Assembly: GCF_963855985.1 (NCBI RefSeq)
Contig: NC_087107.1
Location: 7,502,001 to 7,566,000 of the forward strand
DNA: 64,000 nucleotides
Direction of reading: 5' to 3'
Source: Ostrinia nubilalis
Lineage: Eukaryota; Arthropoda; Insecta; Lepidoptera; Crambidae
The notes beneath the pieces were generated by a model, which was given only the letters and a program-made list of their open reading frames with translations, had not been told where the DNA came from and did not search any database. The position numbers were made by a program, and so were the translations under genes. The first letter of the stretch is position 1; the number at the start of each line of letters is the position of its first letter. Below, one piece after another: positions 35,396 to 46,930 of the stretch.

Positions 35396-36172
35396 TTTGA
35401 ATTTGTGTGTGGAGTTCGCTAATAAATGTTGTTTTCTGTTAGCGAAAACAATATTATTGGATATTCATTACTTAACCTAGTTCTAGCAATAAATAAATTA
35501 TGTACATACGAGTAATTTTCCTACCTATTTGCTCAAAATAATTTATTGTACATACGTCAAACATAACCTTAATGTTATTACATTTTCCAGTCGACCTTTT
35601 ACCCTATCTACATTCAACTTTATTCAGAATAATACTTCAGTCATAATATAATAAATACTCGTATGTATTTACGAGTATAACAATATCTTTTTGCTTACGC
35701 GTTTTTTTGACTGCGCAAAATAAATCAAAATTGGTCTTCATTTTACAAACTCATACTTACCTAGTTCATTTCTACCAAGACCAACTTTTATTTCTAACAG
35801 GAACAGGTATACAAATTAGGTAATTAGTTCATTAGACTAATATCATGTTGAGTTTTTAATTTCTAAAAATTTTAAATGTCCAGGGATTCTTTTATTTATT
35901 GGTTTGATTTTATTGATAATTGTTTCTATATCTAGCTGTATTATGTAAACATATTAATTTGTATGTAGGTAATTCTTTATTACAATACAATAGATAGTGG
36001 AGTAATGCCAAATCAACACGTGCAACATTATTAACAATATGCCATAAATCCGTACTTTCTTCGGTAATTACGGCAATTAACCGGACTGTCAACATGATTA
36101 GCATTCTAAAGAACAAGGAATCGTTAGGTAAAAATAATATTAATTTGGTTTAAGTCATTGTACAAAGTAGTC

Positions 36173-36895
36173 ATGTCTTTGTGCTACTTGCTGTTGTGCG
36201 TTTTTTTCGGTTCAGCATTTACGATTGAACCCCGTGTGTTCAGTGCGGACGATCTGCGTTTTGACGTACACAAATACTTGGTGAAACTGAAGGTATTTCA
36301 TGAGAATCTCACTGGAATGTGTAGTGGTTCTATACTGGACAATAAGTGGGTTATTACGTCTGCCCACTGCTTCAAAGGCGGCGAGAAATACGTGTCTGTT
36401 TTCCATCAAACTGACAAGGGGCAGAGAATCATCGCTAAAGTGGATCCTGTGCATATACACATACATCCCAACTGGGTGGTGGGGAATGTGAGTATAACTA
36501 ACAGAGTAAACGACTTGGCGTTGTTGAAGACGACTAATTCGATCAAGTTCAGTGATGATGTGCAGTCCATAAAGTTGTCGAGGACTTTTCCGAGGAGTAA
36601 TCAGTCAGGGATCATTGCTGGTTTTGGTGAGAGCGAGACGGATTTGGAGCCACCTCGAGAAGGCTTTGTAACGATCGACCGGTGTTACTTCGGGATCCCA
36701 GGGCTTCTGTGTTCGGACGACACGGTGCGAGCAGGGTCAGGTGACTCCGGCGGGTCCCTGGTCTCCAACGGGAGGCTGGTTGGAGTGACGTCAGCTAGCT
36801 GCAAGAACGTGGAAGAACCTAAAGTGTGCACGACGGTGTATGTGAGCATTGCCGCGCATTGGAACTGGATTCGGGAAATGTTGCTCGGGAAATAA
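36173..36895 (+). CDS. Secreted trypsin-fold serine protease (S1A), intronless, atypical specificity pocket
   Basis: 240 residues. A hydrophobic signal peptide (residues 2-17) is followed by a short propeptide ending IEPR. The expected IVGG start of the mature enzyme is replaced by VFSADD. The catalytic triad is present: His65 in ITSAHCF, Asp114 in NDLALLK and Ser192 in GSGDSGGSL. Six mature cysteines fit C50-C66 and C171-C180, with C210/C219 left over. The residue six before Ser192 (chymotrypsin 189) is Arg186, not Asp, and the Cys191 equivalent is Gly188, so the usual 191-220 disulfide cannot form. The ATG at 36173 is chosen over an upstream in-frame TTG. AATAAA (36891-36896) overlaps the stop, implying a very short 3' UTR. 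Likely a secreted enzyme of gut, salivary, accessory-gland or haemolymph type; its substrate cannot be read from sequence. No intron is apparent. Confidence 0.9.
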   Translation: MSLCYLLLCVFFGSAFTIEPRVFSADDLRFDVHKYLVKLKVFHENLTGMCSGSILDNKWVITSAHCFKGGEKYVSVFHQTDKGQRIIAKVDPVHIHIHPNWVVGNVSITNRVNDLALLKTTNSIKFSDDVQSIKLSRTFPRSNQSGIIAGFGESETDLEPPREGFVTIDRCYFGIPGLLCSDDTVRAGSGDSGGSLVSNGRLVGVTSASCKNVEEPKVCTTVYVSIAAHWNWIREMLLGK

Positions 36896-36930
36896 AACCG
36901 TGGATTTTGATTTTGTTGTTTTATTTTTTA
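36891..36930 (+). terminator. Polyadenylation signal overlapping the protease stop codon
   Basis: AATAAA at 36891-36896 includes the TAA stop (36893-36895). A GT/T-rich element (GTGGATTTTGATTTTGTTGT) follows at once, the expected downstream cleavage element. Confidence 0.65.
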
Positions 36931-37994
36931 ACTTAAACTGTGATCTAACCATTCTCCATTAATTCTTATTGATAAGGTTCATCTAACATGCCAAACTTTG
37001 GGTAAAGCAGTTTTGTAAATTAAAGTAATACTCCTTTTCAAGTTTTGTCTTTGACATCATAGTTCTCCAGTCGTACCTACCAGTTTCAGTTTTTGGAACC
37101 AAATATGTTTGAAAATAGTTTTGCATTTGAAATTGAAATATTTGTAAGCAACCACTCCAGTAAATAGGTCGCGTACTAAAGTTAAAGCAGAGCGTAGTAA
37201 AATGATAATTTTATAAGCTGCTTCACACTTTTGCATTGCAACGAAGCAGCACTAAAATGTAAACGAGTGGAGTTAAAAGTTTCTCACAGTGCAAGTACTT
37301 TAGTTGTGGAAATATTTTGTTAGAATTAAAAATTGTAGTAAATATAGAAGTTTTTACTTTATATTATGTTGTGGCATATGTGCACATTACCTTAATTAGC
37401 TGCTTTAAGTTTACCATTTAAGGACTTTAAAAATATTGATCACGTTCAGTAAACATCAGCCAGATATGAAGTAATAGGAACGCATGAGTCAAAACATTAT
37501 GAAGGCAGACTTTCACATTATTAATTAATGTATTTTTAAATGTACATTATTAGCATTAACTGCGAGTGAGATGCATTTATCTTCTTGTCTATTTTTATTT
37601 AGAATACATTTCAAATAAACCCGTAGATTTATTCGATCACTTCATGCTAAGAATTTAGAAGTGAAGCAATGTAACAATGACTAAGGGCTCCATCTACGCG
37701 GCAAGTTGCCCAACTTGTTTCTCAACAAAACAGACGCATCGGTAACCCACAGATGGCTTGCTGATGCAGCAATACAATGACGCAATCAAGGACGTTTGAA
37801 ATTGTTTGGAAGTTATTTTAAATCGATGTGTTCTTTGTCATGTTGATGTTTCAATAACGAGATGAGAAACCCTGATTTAGATAATACTACGGATGGTTTT
37901 TACGGCGAGAAAAGTTCGAAAATTTCCGGGAAAACCCTAAAAAAAGCTCGAAACTTCACCCCTAGAAAGGTAAGTAGAGTCAGGTAAATACTTA
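36931..37994. other. Intergenic, nothing recognised
   Basis: AT-rich with no gene or named repeat. Confidence 0.4.
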
Positions 37995-38083
37995 GGCTGA
38001 GTTGCACCACCTAACTTTAACGGTAACTATGACGATAACCGGTGCATTTTGTATGGATGATGATGATGATGGTGCAACCCACT
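37995..38083. repeat. MITE family B, copy 4, shortened
   Basis: TTA precedes GGCTGAGTTGCACCACCTAA; the right side GATGGTGCAACCCACTCTTA follows a GATGATGAT tract that seems to have replaced part of the core. Confidence 0.65.
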
Positions 38084-38855
38084 CTTAGAGTAGAGACGAG
38101 ACATTTGTACCAGTATCAGTACAACATGAATATTGCGAAAAAATCAGTACAATATTTATGCTATTAATGTAACGTTTTATCAATGTTTAATGAAGTGAAA
38201 ATGCAACCATAGATCTGAAAATGTAAGTTCACAATAGTAGGTATTGTAGCCAAAGCTTTTTGCAATAATTCCATCAGTCCTTGGATTTTCTTTCTCAACT
38301 ACGTAGATCGTGGCTTAGTATTATGTCAATATAAGACTCTCCTTTCAGACAAATATATTTTATTATCAGCAGAAGTATCATTTTCATTCCAGTTTGTTAA
38401 TCTTGATAGTGATGTACAATAACTTCCTGGAATTCACTTTACCTGCAATATTGCTTGTGTAAGCGAGTATTCGAGATATTGCCTGGCTCTAATTCTAGTT
38501 TGATGAGATGTAGTCTTGTATATTTATGTATACGCTGTGTAGCCTGATTATGTATTTGGATGTTATTAAACTACATAGCTACGGTGCGGATGCTAATTGA
38601 AATAGTTCTCAAGACGTAAGTTAGGATGCGAGTAAAGTTGTGTGCTATATAATGTTATATACTTGCTTTTGTTTTACTGTGCCGTTTTGAATTTGCGTTT
38701 GTTTGTTTTGTGTGGTGTGCAATCAAGTATCTATTTATTTACTGGGGCGTGTAAAATTGCTTTAAAAACACTTAGGTACTATTAATAATAATGTTTACGA
38801 TATCAGAAGCTGAATAATTACAAAACCAATGCTACAATTGCTTAGTGCTAGCTTA

Positions 38856-38973
38856 GGCTGAGTTACACCACCTAACTTTAACCGTGACTTTAACGGTAAC
38901 CGATGTTTTTTGTATGGAGTTTGACAAACTTTTGAAATATGTTACAGTTAAAGTAAGAAGGTGCAACCCAGCC
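38856..38973. repeat. MITE family B, copy 5, with TTA duplication
   Basis: 118 bp. GGCTGAGTTACACCACCTAA and GAAGGTGCAACCCAGCC are inverted ends, with TTA on each side (38853-38855 and 38974-38976). A TTA/TAA duplication and GG terminus suggest PIF/Harbinger-type mobilisation. Confidence 0.8.
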
Positions 38974-39178
38974 TTAGTATTACAATTATATTTTATACTT
39001 AATCGTAATATTAATGTAATGAGACGTAAACTGGCTTTTTAACGATAGCAAAACATTTGCTAATATGTTTTGTTTAGTCTGCAAGAACTAGTTTACCAAA
39101 TTAAAACTATTAGAAAAAAAATGATTTCTCTTTTCTTTTGTATTTGTAATGAAAAAGCGTTAATACATTTTGGTGTAC

Positions 39179-39276
39179 ATTTTGGTGTCCTTTGATCGCC
39201 CATGGATAAGAAGTTAAGAACATGTGGGATGATCAAAGTGAACTTTTTATCCGTAGGTGATCAAAGGACACCACAT
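39179..39276. repeat. Inverted repeat with GGTGTCCTTTGATC termini
   Basis: GGTGTCCTTTGATCGCCC and GGTGATCAAAGGACACC are inverses. Further ATCAAAGTGAAC / CCACTTTGATCACC copies lie inside and just beyond. Confidence 0.5.
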
Positions 39277-39351
39277 TGTCGCTTGGAGTCCACTTTGATC
39301 ACCTGGATTTGATCACCCATTAGAATAGACCAATTTAAAAATCTAATTCAA

Positions 39352-39530
39352 TTCATCATCATCATCATCATTCAGCCATTGGATGTCCACTGCTGAACAT
39401 AGGCCTCTCCCAATAATTTTCACAATGGCCGGTTGGTGGCGGCCTGCATTCAGCGCCTTCCCGCTACCTTTATGAGGTCGTCGGTCCACATTGTGGGTGG
39501 ACTCCAGAACCTTGCTGCCCCATCGGCTGT
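39352..39530 (-). mobile_element. RTE-like 3' tail, opposite strand
   Basis: CATCATCATCATCATTCAGCC, GGATGTCCACTGCTGAACAT, AGGCCTCTCCCAATAATTT and GGCGGCCTGCATTCAGCGCC continue about 180 bp inward. Tail of the GATGAT-ended RTE family. Confidence 0.78.
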
Positions 39531-40424
39531 CAGTTTAATTGCATGGCAATTAACTTAAACCAAATGCTTTACCTTTTGTGAGTTTCAGGGAATAGTGTGT
39601 AGTTCAGGGCGAAGTTCCTTTGTTGATGTTTCACCTGGCCTAATTGTCGAGGCGAGACGCAACCTGTTCGCTGTTTAGTGGTTGTTTGAACAAGTGTGTG
39701 GATTTGAATGGAATTGGTGGGAAATTTAGATGAGGAATATATCAAAGGATCCTCTTTCTAATTGTTCAAGATAAGTTTGATCAGCTCCAGTACGTTAATT
39801 TAAGAAAAAAAATTGACGAAGGATCTTTTTTGGATTCTCATTCAATAATATTTTTTTTGTCATTCGTTGTTAGCCAAATTGCCCGTTCACAAATAAGCAA
39901 TAGATAACTACATATTCGGACGTACTATGGAGATTAAGTTTCATGTTAGATCCTCACTTTTCGTGATTTATTGTAGGGCTATGGAAAATCGGAGAATCTA
40001 GCTTTCTGATTTTTTATATCTTAAGACTTAAACTATCTGTTCATTTTGTTGTCAATATTGTAGATTTTCAGTGCAACTACCCAGTATCCATAATATTTTT
40101 CCCTGCGAATCTTAGCCAAAAGACCTGTCAAAAGCCATAAAAAAACAGTCACAAACAACAGTTAATGCACCATATAATGTGTCCACAAACAACAAACGTT
40201 GCACAATTGTGCAGCGCGCTAAAAGAGCGTGGCCCGTAACGGCCGACCCAATTTTTATGCACATAATTACTATATTACGAGAGCACGCATCGCTACGTAA
40301 CGGCTCCATACTAAACAATGCATTGGTAATCAAGAGGGGTTAGTTAATTGTCCCGATTTACCATTAGTGATTGCTTTATCTGTGGCTCTTACTTTTATTA
40401 TCTACAAAAAAAACTTATTACTTA
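39531..40424. other. Intergenic, nothing recognised
   Basis: No supported gene or repeat; the short minus frame at 40112-40333 has no recognisable motif. Confidence 0.4.
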
Positions 40425-40564
40425 CGCCCGTATTCACAAACGATGCTTGCTTAAATGTAGCAGAAAATCAAAGGCACAGCGTTGAATAGAGCTCTGTGAT
40501 TGGTTCGTATGTCACCCTGTTCGTCAACGCGCACTGTGAGACCTCTTAGTCCCTGTAAGTACGG
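40425..40564. repeat. MITE family A, copy 3 (inverted relative to the others)
   Basis: CGCCCGTATTCACAAACGAT and GCTTGCTTAAATG start this copy; the opposite end AGACCTCTTAGTCC...GTACGG is diverged. Confidence 0.65.
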
Positions 40565-40741
40565 ATCAAAAGGATTGATTCTACTATGCAAAGGAAAAAA
40601 AAATCATTCAGGAACAATAACTAAATTCTCAAAGAAAAAGGTCATACTAATTGACAGATTATTGGGATAACAGGAAATAATCCTAATTTGATGTTTAAAA
40701 ACTCTACATTTACATTTTCAGTTATACGTGGTTATACCCTT

Positions 40742-40860
40742 AACCCTTATTAATAAAAAGTTACACCCGGGATGAAAGTGGATTAAAATGACATTTCCAT
40801 ACTAAATGACAATTTAAACCAGAGTTCAATTAGGGTGTAACCTTTATTAATTAGGGGGTT
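40742..40860. repeat. MITE with AACCCYTAATTAATAAA termini
   Basis: AACCCTTATTAATAAAAAGT and CTTTATTAATTAGGGGGTT are inverted ends, with GTTACACCC / GGGTGTAAC inside. Related to 23783-23865. Confidence 0.65.
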
Positions 40861-41588
40861 ATTTCTGCCTATTTTCAGTCATACGTGTAGGTATGTTTTC
40901 ATTATTAAATAGATTATTATGTTGAAACGACTCTTACAAAGATTCTGCAGTTATACTACTTACTGATACGGGTTACTCTACAGTTACTCTACATAAGCAC
41001 TACATAGATAGATAGACGGGTATTACATTATCACTTGGTTGTTTTTACGTAGGAAAATAAACAGTAGTTCCGAGGCTTACACTGGTTTTTATTGATATAT
41101 CGATACTTGAGATACGAACTCGATCGTTGTATAATATTGAAACTAGATTCAACAAGTTAAGCCACATTTTTCATAACTAGACCTGAAGGTCGGTAATTAA
41201 GCGTCGATTTGTTATAATTCACTGCATAGAAAATTAGTTAAATACAACTTGTCAGATGTAGTTTTTTTACGGGAATTTAAACTTTATTACAGCGTAATAA
41301 ATTACTTTGTGCTTGTGTAGGTATAGATTTTTCTGCTCGTGACTGAACTATGAAGACGAAAGAAATCTCGCAGTCAAGTGTTATGATAAAATAATTTTAT
41401 TGTACGATAAGTAGTAGAATATAGTAGTTTTCAAGTTTGTACGGAACCCTTGGTGCGCGAGTCTAACTTGCCATTGGCCGCTTTTACCACAAAATAGTTA
41501 GGATCAGAAAACAAACCAGTCTAAACCAATGCGAGCGCAAATACGCACCCGATTGAGACACGCGTCTGTGCGTATGCAAAATGAAGTA
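40861..41588. other. Intergenic, nothing recognised
   Basis: No supported feature. Confidence 0.4.
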
Positions 41589-42038
41589 CAGTCGCGGAAT
41601 GAAAAGGTTCGTCACCTTAGTGTCGGTTTTCGCTTGCACTAGGTACTGTAAGAGTCAAACCTGCCAACATAACCATGCAAGAAACATTGCTGCTAACATT
41701 TAAATAAATTTGAGGTTTGCTAACGAATAAGGTTTTGCTTGTTTTATTTTCTATCCCATCAGTGCAATGTTACAAAATGTAGTTTTTTTTATTTAATAGA
41801 TAATGGCAGGTTGAACCAACAAGAAGGTTTTGGTTTATCAATGATAATAATCCTCTTGACAAGTTAAATCGTCAAACAACTTAAATCTGAATAATTTTGA
41901 ACTTTACTGGCGAACAGTTAAAGATTATTTTGTCTAACTTGAGATTGTTCTGTAACATAGTTTCAAAAGGTAATATGTGCTCGCGATTCGTTGAAGGAAT
42001 CAATTTGAAAACTGACGAACCTTTTCATTCCGTGACTG
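41589..42038 (-). mobile_element. TA-flanked element C, copy 2
   Basis: Reverse complement of the copy at 19879-20339. CAGTCGCGGAATGAAAAGGT and its inverse ...CCTTTTCATTCCGTGACTG are the ends, with TA at 41587-41588 and 42039-42040. 450 bp, a few small deletions relative to copy 1. Confidence 0.82.
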
Positions 42039-43273
42039 TACATAGGGTGATTTTCTTTTGTTACTACCTATCTATTTCGTGACTCTACACTGCTTTAAAT
42101 TGATATGCGAATTGTTGAGATTACAGGTGATATAGACCGTCAGGTATATAACTTAAACTGGTTCCATTTTTCATAAGCAACCTTGAAGGTTGGTGGTGCA
42201 CGCAACAAGGGTATTAGCTAGTTAGCAACAGGGTCGTTTTACTTATTTACCCCACATTAAAATAATTAATTCAGATTAAATGGTGAATGGCGGTTGAGAT
42301 AGGTGAATTAGGTACAGATTAGACAGTTTGTCCAAGGATTAATATAAATACATAGTATACAGTACATGCTGCGTTTAAACCAAAAGTTGTCCACAGTTGC
42401 TCATGTGTGCCCAAGTGCAATATTGCACGACAGTAAAACTTAATGCAGTATGTATGTTTTCAAGGTTGTATAGTTATAGCATTTTCAAAAAATTTTACGT
42501 GCTTATGTAAATACACACTTAATTTGTCTGGCTACGATAAAAAAAACTAGAATAATTTTTGTACCTTTTAAGAATCGTGTAACCTTGTTATGATTTTATA
42601 AAAAATATTATGACATAAGTAATTTAAAGGTTAATTATTACCTTAAGCAGGCCTGTTCATCTCCGCGAGTTTACATCGAAAACAAAACACGCACGATGGC
42701 CCACCTACAGGATACTATTCGACAAGGTCTCACATACGAGCGAACATTGACTCACGCACGCGTATTCTTGTGTATGATGGAACAAAATAAAGTAAATGGT
42801 GTACTAAATACTGTGCAGTATTTAACTGCCTAAATAATAATAAAAACTCAGAATGTTCTTTTTTAAGTTGCCTCAAGACACTGAGAGGTAAATCATCATC
42901 ATCATCATCATTTCAGCCATAGGACGTCCACTGCTGAACATAGGCCTCCCCCAATGCTTTCCATGTTGATCGATTGGTAAATAAATAGTTAATATTATTC
43001 ATGATAATTCATTTTAAATCATGTATTGCCTCCGCCATTCTCCGCAGTTTGGCACCTCACGTCACATCATTTTACCGAAGTCAGCCCTATAGCTTCGGCG
43101 CAGTGCCGATCACTGACGTTTGTCAACAAAATGGTGCTTGACTCTTGAGACAGGCTAAATTACACCATATTGTTAATGACAATGAGCATACATTTTTTTA
43201 AATACCTTCGCGAAATAAAACTTCTGTACGTAGTACTTTAGTCCAGTCAATAAAGCATTATAGATGGAAAACT
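42039..43273. other. Intergenic with an RTE tail
   Basis: 42892-42962 is a minus-strand GATGAT-type RTE tail (CATCATCATCATTTCAGCC, CGTCCACTGCTGAACATAGG). Nothing else recognised. Confidence 0.45.
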
Positions 43274-44582
43274 GTAGAACACAATTTCTGACCTCGGGAC
43301 TTTATTTAGCCTAGTTAGGAGGTGAATATAGCAAAAGTCCCCGCTCTTAGCCCTTGAGCCGGCGGAGAGAGGGGGGTTTAAAGGTACCACTTTTCGGTTT
43401 TTCGCTTAATCCTCGGAAACTATGCGTCCTAGTGACATGACTACTATGAACCAAATAAAGCTTATTCAATTTACTACAGGCGAGACCGTCAAGTTTTTCT
43501 ATATCTTGTATTGTTTTTGCGGCATCCGCTCTAGAAGGTCTGTAAAATTGGAAATTTTATTTTTGTCTTATATGTTCCTATCAGGAGAAAATCGACTAAA
43601 TCAACGTTGAGCAAACACTATAGACATGCGGGAGCATGTTAAGCCTAGTTCCAGGGAGGGGACTGCACCGTGCGTATATTTAGACGAACCAATTGTAGCC
43701 ACTTTTGACTCCTCATCATTCAAAAACTACTGTGCATTAACACTTCAAATTTGGCTCATAATATGTTGAGACTTGCAAGATATACATCAGCTTCAAATTT
43801 CATAAATATGCCTTAAACGGTTCTTTAGGTATTGACGTCCAAAAATCTACACATCTGACCTATAGACCAAATTCTAACCACTTCCAGATGACCTCGAAGG
43901 TTCAAATTTTGCATCCAGAAAGGTAGTTATGTAAATACAAAGGAACAAATAAAAAACCAGTAAATTTTAACATTTCACAGGTGATAGATAGATTTTAGTG
44001 TTCTAAATGTCGATTTTTGAACGTCAATTCCTAAATAACCATTTGAGGTATACTTATGAAATTTGAAGCTGATGTATATCTTGCAAATCTCAATACATGA
44101 GCCAAATTTGAAGTGTTAATGCACAGTAGTTTTTGAATGATGAGTAGTCAAAAGTGGCTACAATTGGTTCGTCTAAATATACGCACGGTGCAGTCCCCTC
44201 CCTGGAACTAGGCTTAACATGCTCCCGCATGTCTATAGTATTTGCTCAATGTTGATTTAGTCGATTTTCTCCTGATAGGAACATATAAGACAAAAATAAA
44301 ATTTCCAATTTTACAGACCTTCTAGAGCAGATGCCGCAAAAACTATACGAGATATAGAAAAACTTGACGGTCTCGCCTGTAGCAAATTGAATAAGCTTTA
44401 TTTGGTTCATAGTAGTCATGTCACTAGGACGCATAGTTTCCGAGGATTAAGCGAAAAACCGAAAAGTGGTACCTTTAAACCCCCCTCTCTCCGCCGGCTC
44501 AAGGGCTAAGGGCGGGGACTTTAGCTATGTTCACCTCCTAACTAGGCTAAATAAAGTCCCGAGGTCAGAAATTGTGTTCCAC
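43274..44582. mobile_element. Giant foldback element FB3 (1.31 kb)
   Basis: Left arm 43274-43852 and right arm 44009-44582 are inverted copies of about 575 bp around a 156-bp loop, with few mismatches. The ends read GTRGAACACAATTTCTGACC. About 100 bp inside each end is a G-tract (GAGAGAGGGGGGTTTAAAGG) followed by CACTTTTCGGTTTTTCGCTT. This resembles the layout of FB2 (G-tract then TTTTTTCGGTTTTCCGG). Both arms carry the same 62-codon frame as a mirror image, which I regard as chance. No clear target duplication. Confidence 0.87.
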
Positions 44583-45500
44583 GGATTTCTCTCTACACCG
44601 TTGTTAAGGCATTCATTGACTGGACTACTTATTATTATTCTGTGCCTTAAGTAACACATTTTCGTCATTAATAAATCCTAATCAACGTTGACTTTACTAT
44701 GTCAGTAGTTTTTGCTTAGCTGATGTCTGTAGAGTTCTTTCATTAGTATCAATAAACTAGAGTAATGATGCAGTAGGTAAGTATTAATCAAGTAATTATT
44801 TCATTAGTTAATGACAATGCGAGAACGGTAATTGATTAACTGGTTTAAGTATAATTAATTAACTTTGGGTTCTGCATCGTTTCTTTTGAGCACATACTTC
44901 AAGGAATCTATGAAGCTTGAAGGTCTCATTGAAAGAATCAATTATTTCTGTGATGAATTTTTTAATTAATAATGTAAATAATATAATCAACTAAGCCCTA
45001 TGGAGAGAGATCGGTTACCATAGAACTTATGACATTAAAAAAAGACCTCTTTTCGTTCGTTCGTTTCAGCCGAAAGACCTCTTTTATTTGGCATATATCA
45101 AGGAAATTCATAGATAAGTAAGTACCTACATTGTACTAATGTTACAACAATAAATTGATATTTAACCGGTTGATAAAGGTTGAAAGTTTGTTTTAATCCA
45201 GCTTAAAAAATCAAATACCTATGTAAGGTTTCTGGTTCATAGTGATTTTGAGACTGATCGAAATCTAGTTAGTCATTTAGTTTTAGCGTGCCTAAACTTT
45301 TGGAATTATTATACCTTTCAATAAACTGTAGACTCAAGACTAAACTTTAATTAATAAGCATGTATGACTCGATAATTAATTTAAATCTTTCCAAACCAGT
45401 ATGCGTGGATAAGAAAGCTTCAAAACAAGACCAAAAGTGAAACTGCACCATACTAAAGAGCAATAAACTTCATAAAATTGTCTTTCCGCCTTTAATATGG
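44583..45500. other. Intergenic
   Basis: Contains a short minus-strand RTE tail end at 45052-45075 (TTCGTTCGTTCGTTTCAGCC). Otherwise unassigned. Confidence 0.4.
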
Positions 45501-45626
45501 TCCATTGAGTGCGGAAACGTTTCGCAATCGTTATGGGGTCTCCGATACGACTCTGGTGCGAGCAATATTTGGCATTTCAGCTCGAGGTAGCAAGCGATTT
45601 GCAAGTGTCAAAAGATTTTTGAAATA

Positions 45627-45693
45627 ATGTTGGTTAAATGTTTTTTGTCTGTGGTGCTTGTGGTTCTGTGTTGCCAGATCGTGATGGGGAAAG
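45627..45693 (+). CDS. Candidate first coding exon: signal peptide
   Basis: ATG at 45627 opens a 22-codon stretch with a classic secretion signal (MLVKCFLSVVLVVLCCQIVM, then GK). It ends in phase 1 at a good donor (AAAG|GTGAGC). Upstream, 45540-45620 is GC-richer and has an initiator-like CATTTCAGCTC, compatible with a promoter and short leader. The exon architecture (signal peptide on its own first exon) is typical of insect secreted and cuticular proteins. The next exon may be 49563-49602. Family not recognised. Confidence 0.45.
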
Positions 45694-45920
45694 GTGAGCG
45701 TTTTTTTTATTGAGAATTAATAAAAAAAAATAATGTATTTTTGGCCCAAGTCTGACATTTAGGGAAATTCAAATGTCCTTTGTAAGTGAAAGCAAGAGTA
45801 AAACGGCGCGAAAGCAGTAATGAGTTTTTTAACACGATGCATGTTTATATTCTGTAATTGCATAAGTGAGTCTTACTTACTCTCGCCAAATGTTAAATTA
45901 TTACTAGTTTTACTAACTAT

Positions 45921-46204
45921 TGATCAAATCAAACTTTATTTGCGTAATTTCAGGTACATTATTATACTACGCTATCAGTAGTCCAGGTTTCCGTTTTTTC
46001 AGTGTACTCCAATTCTGTACCTCCCAATTGTAAACATCTAAAGTAACAATAATTTTCGTACACGTGCTTCCTTAGATAACAATGTACGTATACATGTACA
46101 TGCTAATGATTTGTCTCCAACTATCATTAAAGGAATAGTCATGTCAAACGTTAATTGGCGCTTTGTCTAATATCAGCTTTAATAGAGCAACAAAGTTGCG
46201 AGCG
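45921..46204. other. Intron or intergenic; small retrotransposon tail
   Basis: ATCAAATCAAACTTTATTTG at 45923-45942 looks like a minus-strand tail of a retrotransposon ending in a TTTGAT repeat, as at 5606-5635. Confidence 0.4.
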
Positions 46205-46922
46205 CAGGGCCGGATTAACCATTAGTAGGAATATGTCTAGGGGCCCCACATCAGCTCTGGGGCCCCGAGAGTAAAAATAGGGCCCCGTGATCGAAATAAG
46301 GGCCCCTTAGCTCTTCCTTAATTATCTTATTTTTGTGACATTTTTTTATGTGAAAAGGGCCCCGAGGATTGTATTACCCAAGGTTCAGCTTCCACCAAAA
46401 CGGAGAAGAGAGGCGTGACTACTACCAATCAGGTTTCCAAACCGAAGCTGAGCAGAGAGCTGTGAAAGTAACGAAGACTGATTGGCTATTCAAACACATT
46501 ATCTCTCCTCTCTGCTTTGATAGATAGCTGGATATAGATAGAAAGTATTTATTTGTCTCAAAACAGGTTACATGGACCTTCCGTCCCAAAGACTTTGGGA
46601 GGACACCGTCAGGTTTTAGTAAAGGCCTTGCCCAGCTGGCAGGGAAAGCCTCACACAACCCACTGGTTCCCCCGGGCCATTGGATATGCATTTATTTTAT
46701 TTATTTTTTTATTTATTCATATGGCATACCAACAACATATATATTATACTCTTATGATTAACATTTATGAAGATAACATTTCTGATATATATGTCACTTA
46801 AGGGTAAGCACAACATTCAGACGGTTTTCTTTTAAATTACATATTATTTAAGAGATTCAAAATGAATACATTTAATGCATTTCCTGACGAAAAAAGGCCT
46901 AGTTTAATCAAATCCGGCCCTG
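46205..46922. mobile_element. hAT-type non-autonomous element with 8-bp target duplication
   Basis: 718 bp. Starts CAGGGCCGGATTAACC and ends AATCCGGCCCTG, inverted to each other. Both sides carry the same TGCGAGCG (46197-46204 and 46923-46930), an exact 8-bp duplication. CAGGG ends plus 8 bp define the hAT superfamily. The left part has repeated GGGGCCCC blocks. At about 46555-46690 it contains a different-looking GC-rich piece (GGACACCGTCAGGTTTTAGT ... CACTGGTTCCCCCGGGCCAT), probably a nested retrotransposon fragment. No transposase frame. Confidence 0.92.
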
Positions 46923-46930
46923 TGCGAGCG

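Noticed and set aside
36158..36172. Start of the protease at the in-frame TTG (245 residues)
   Set aside because: Eukaryotic initiation at TTG is unlikely. The ATG at 36173 gives a better signal peptide.
43422..43610. 62-codon ORF mirrored at 44246-44434
   Set aside because: Again a mirror image within foldback arms, with no domain.
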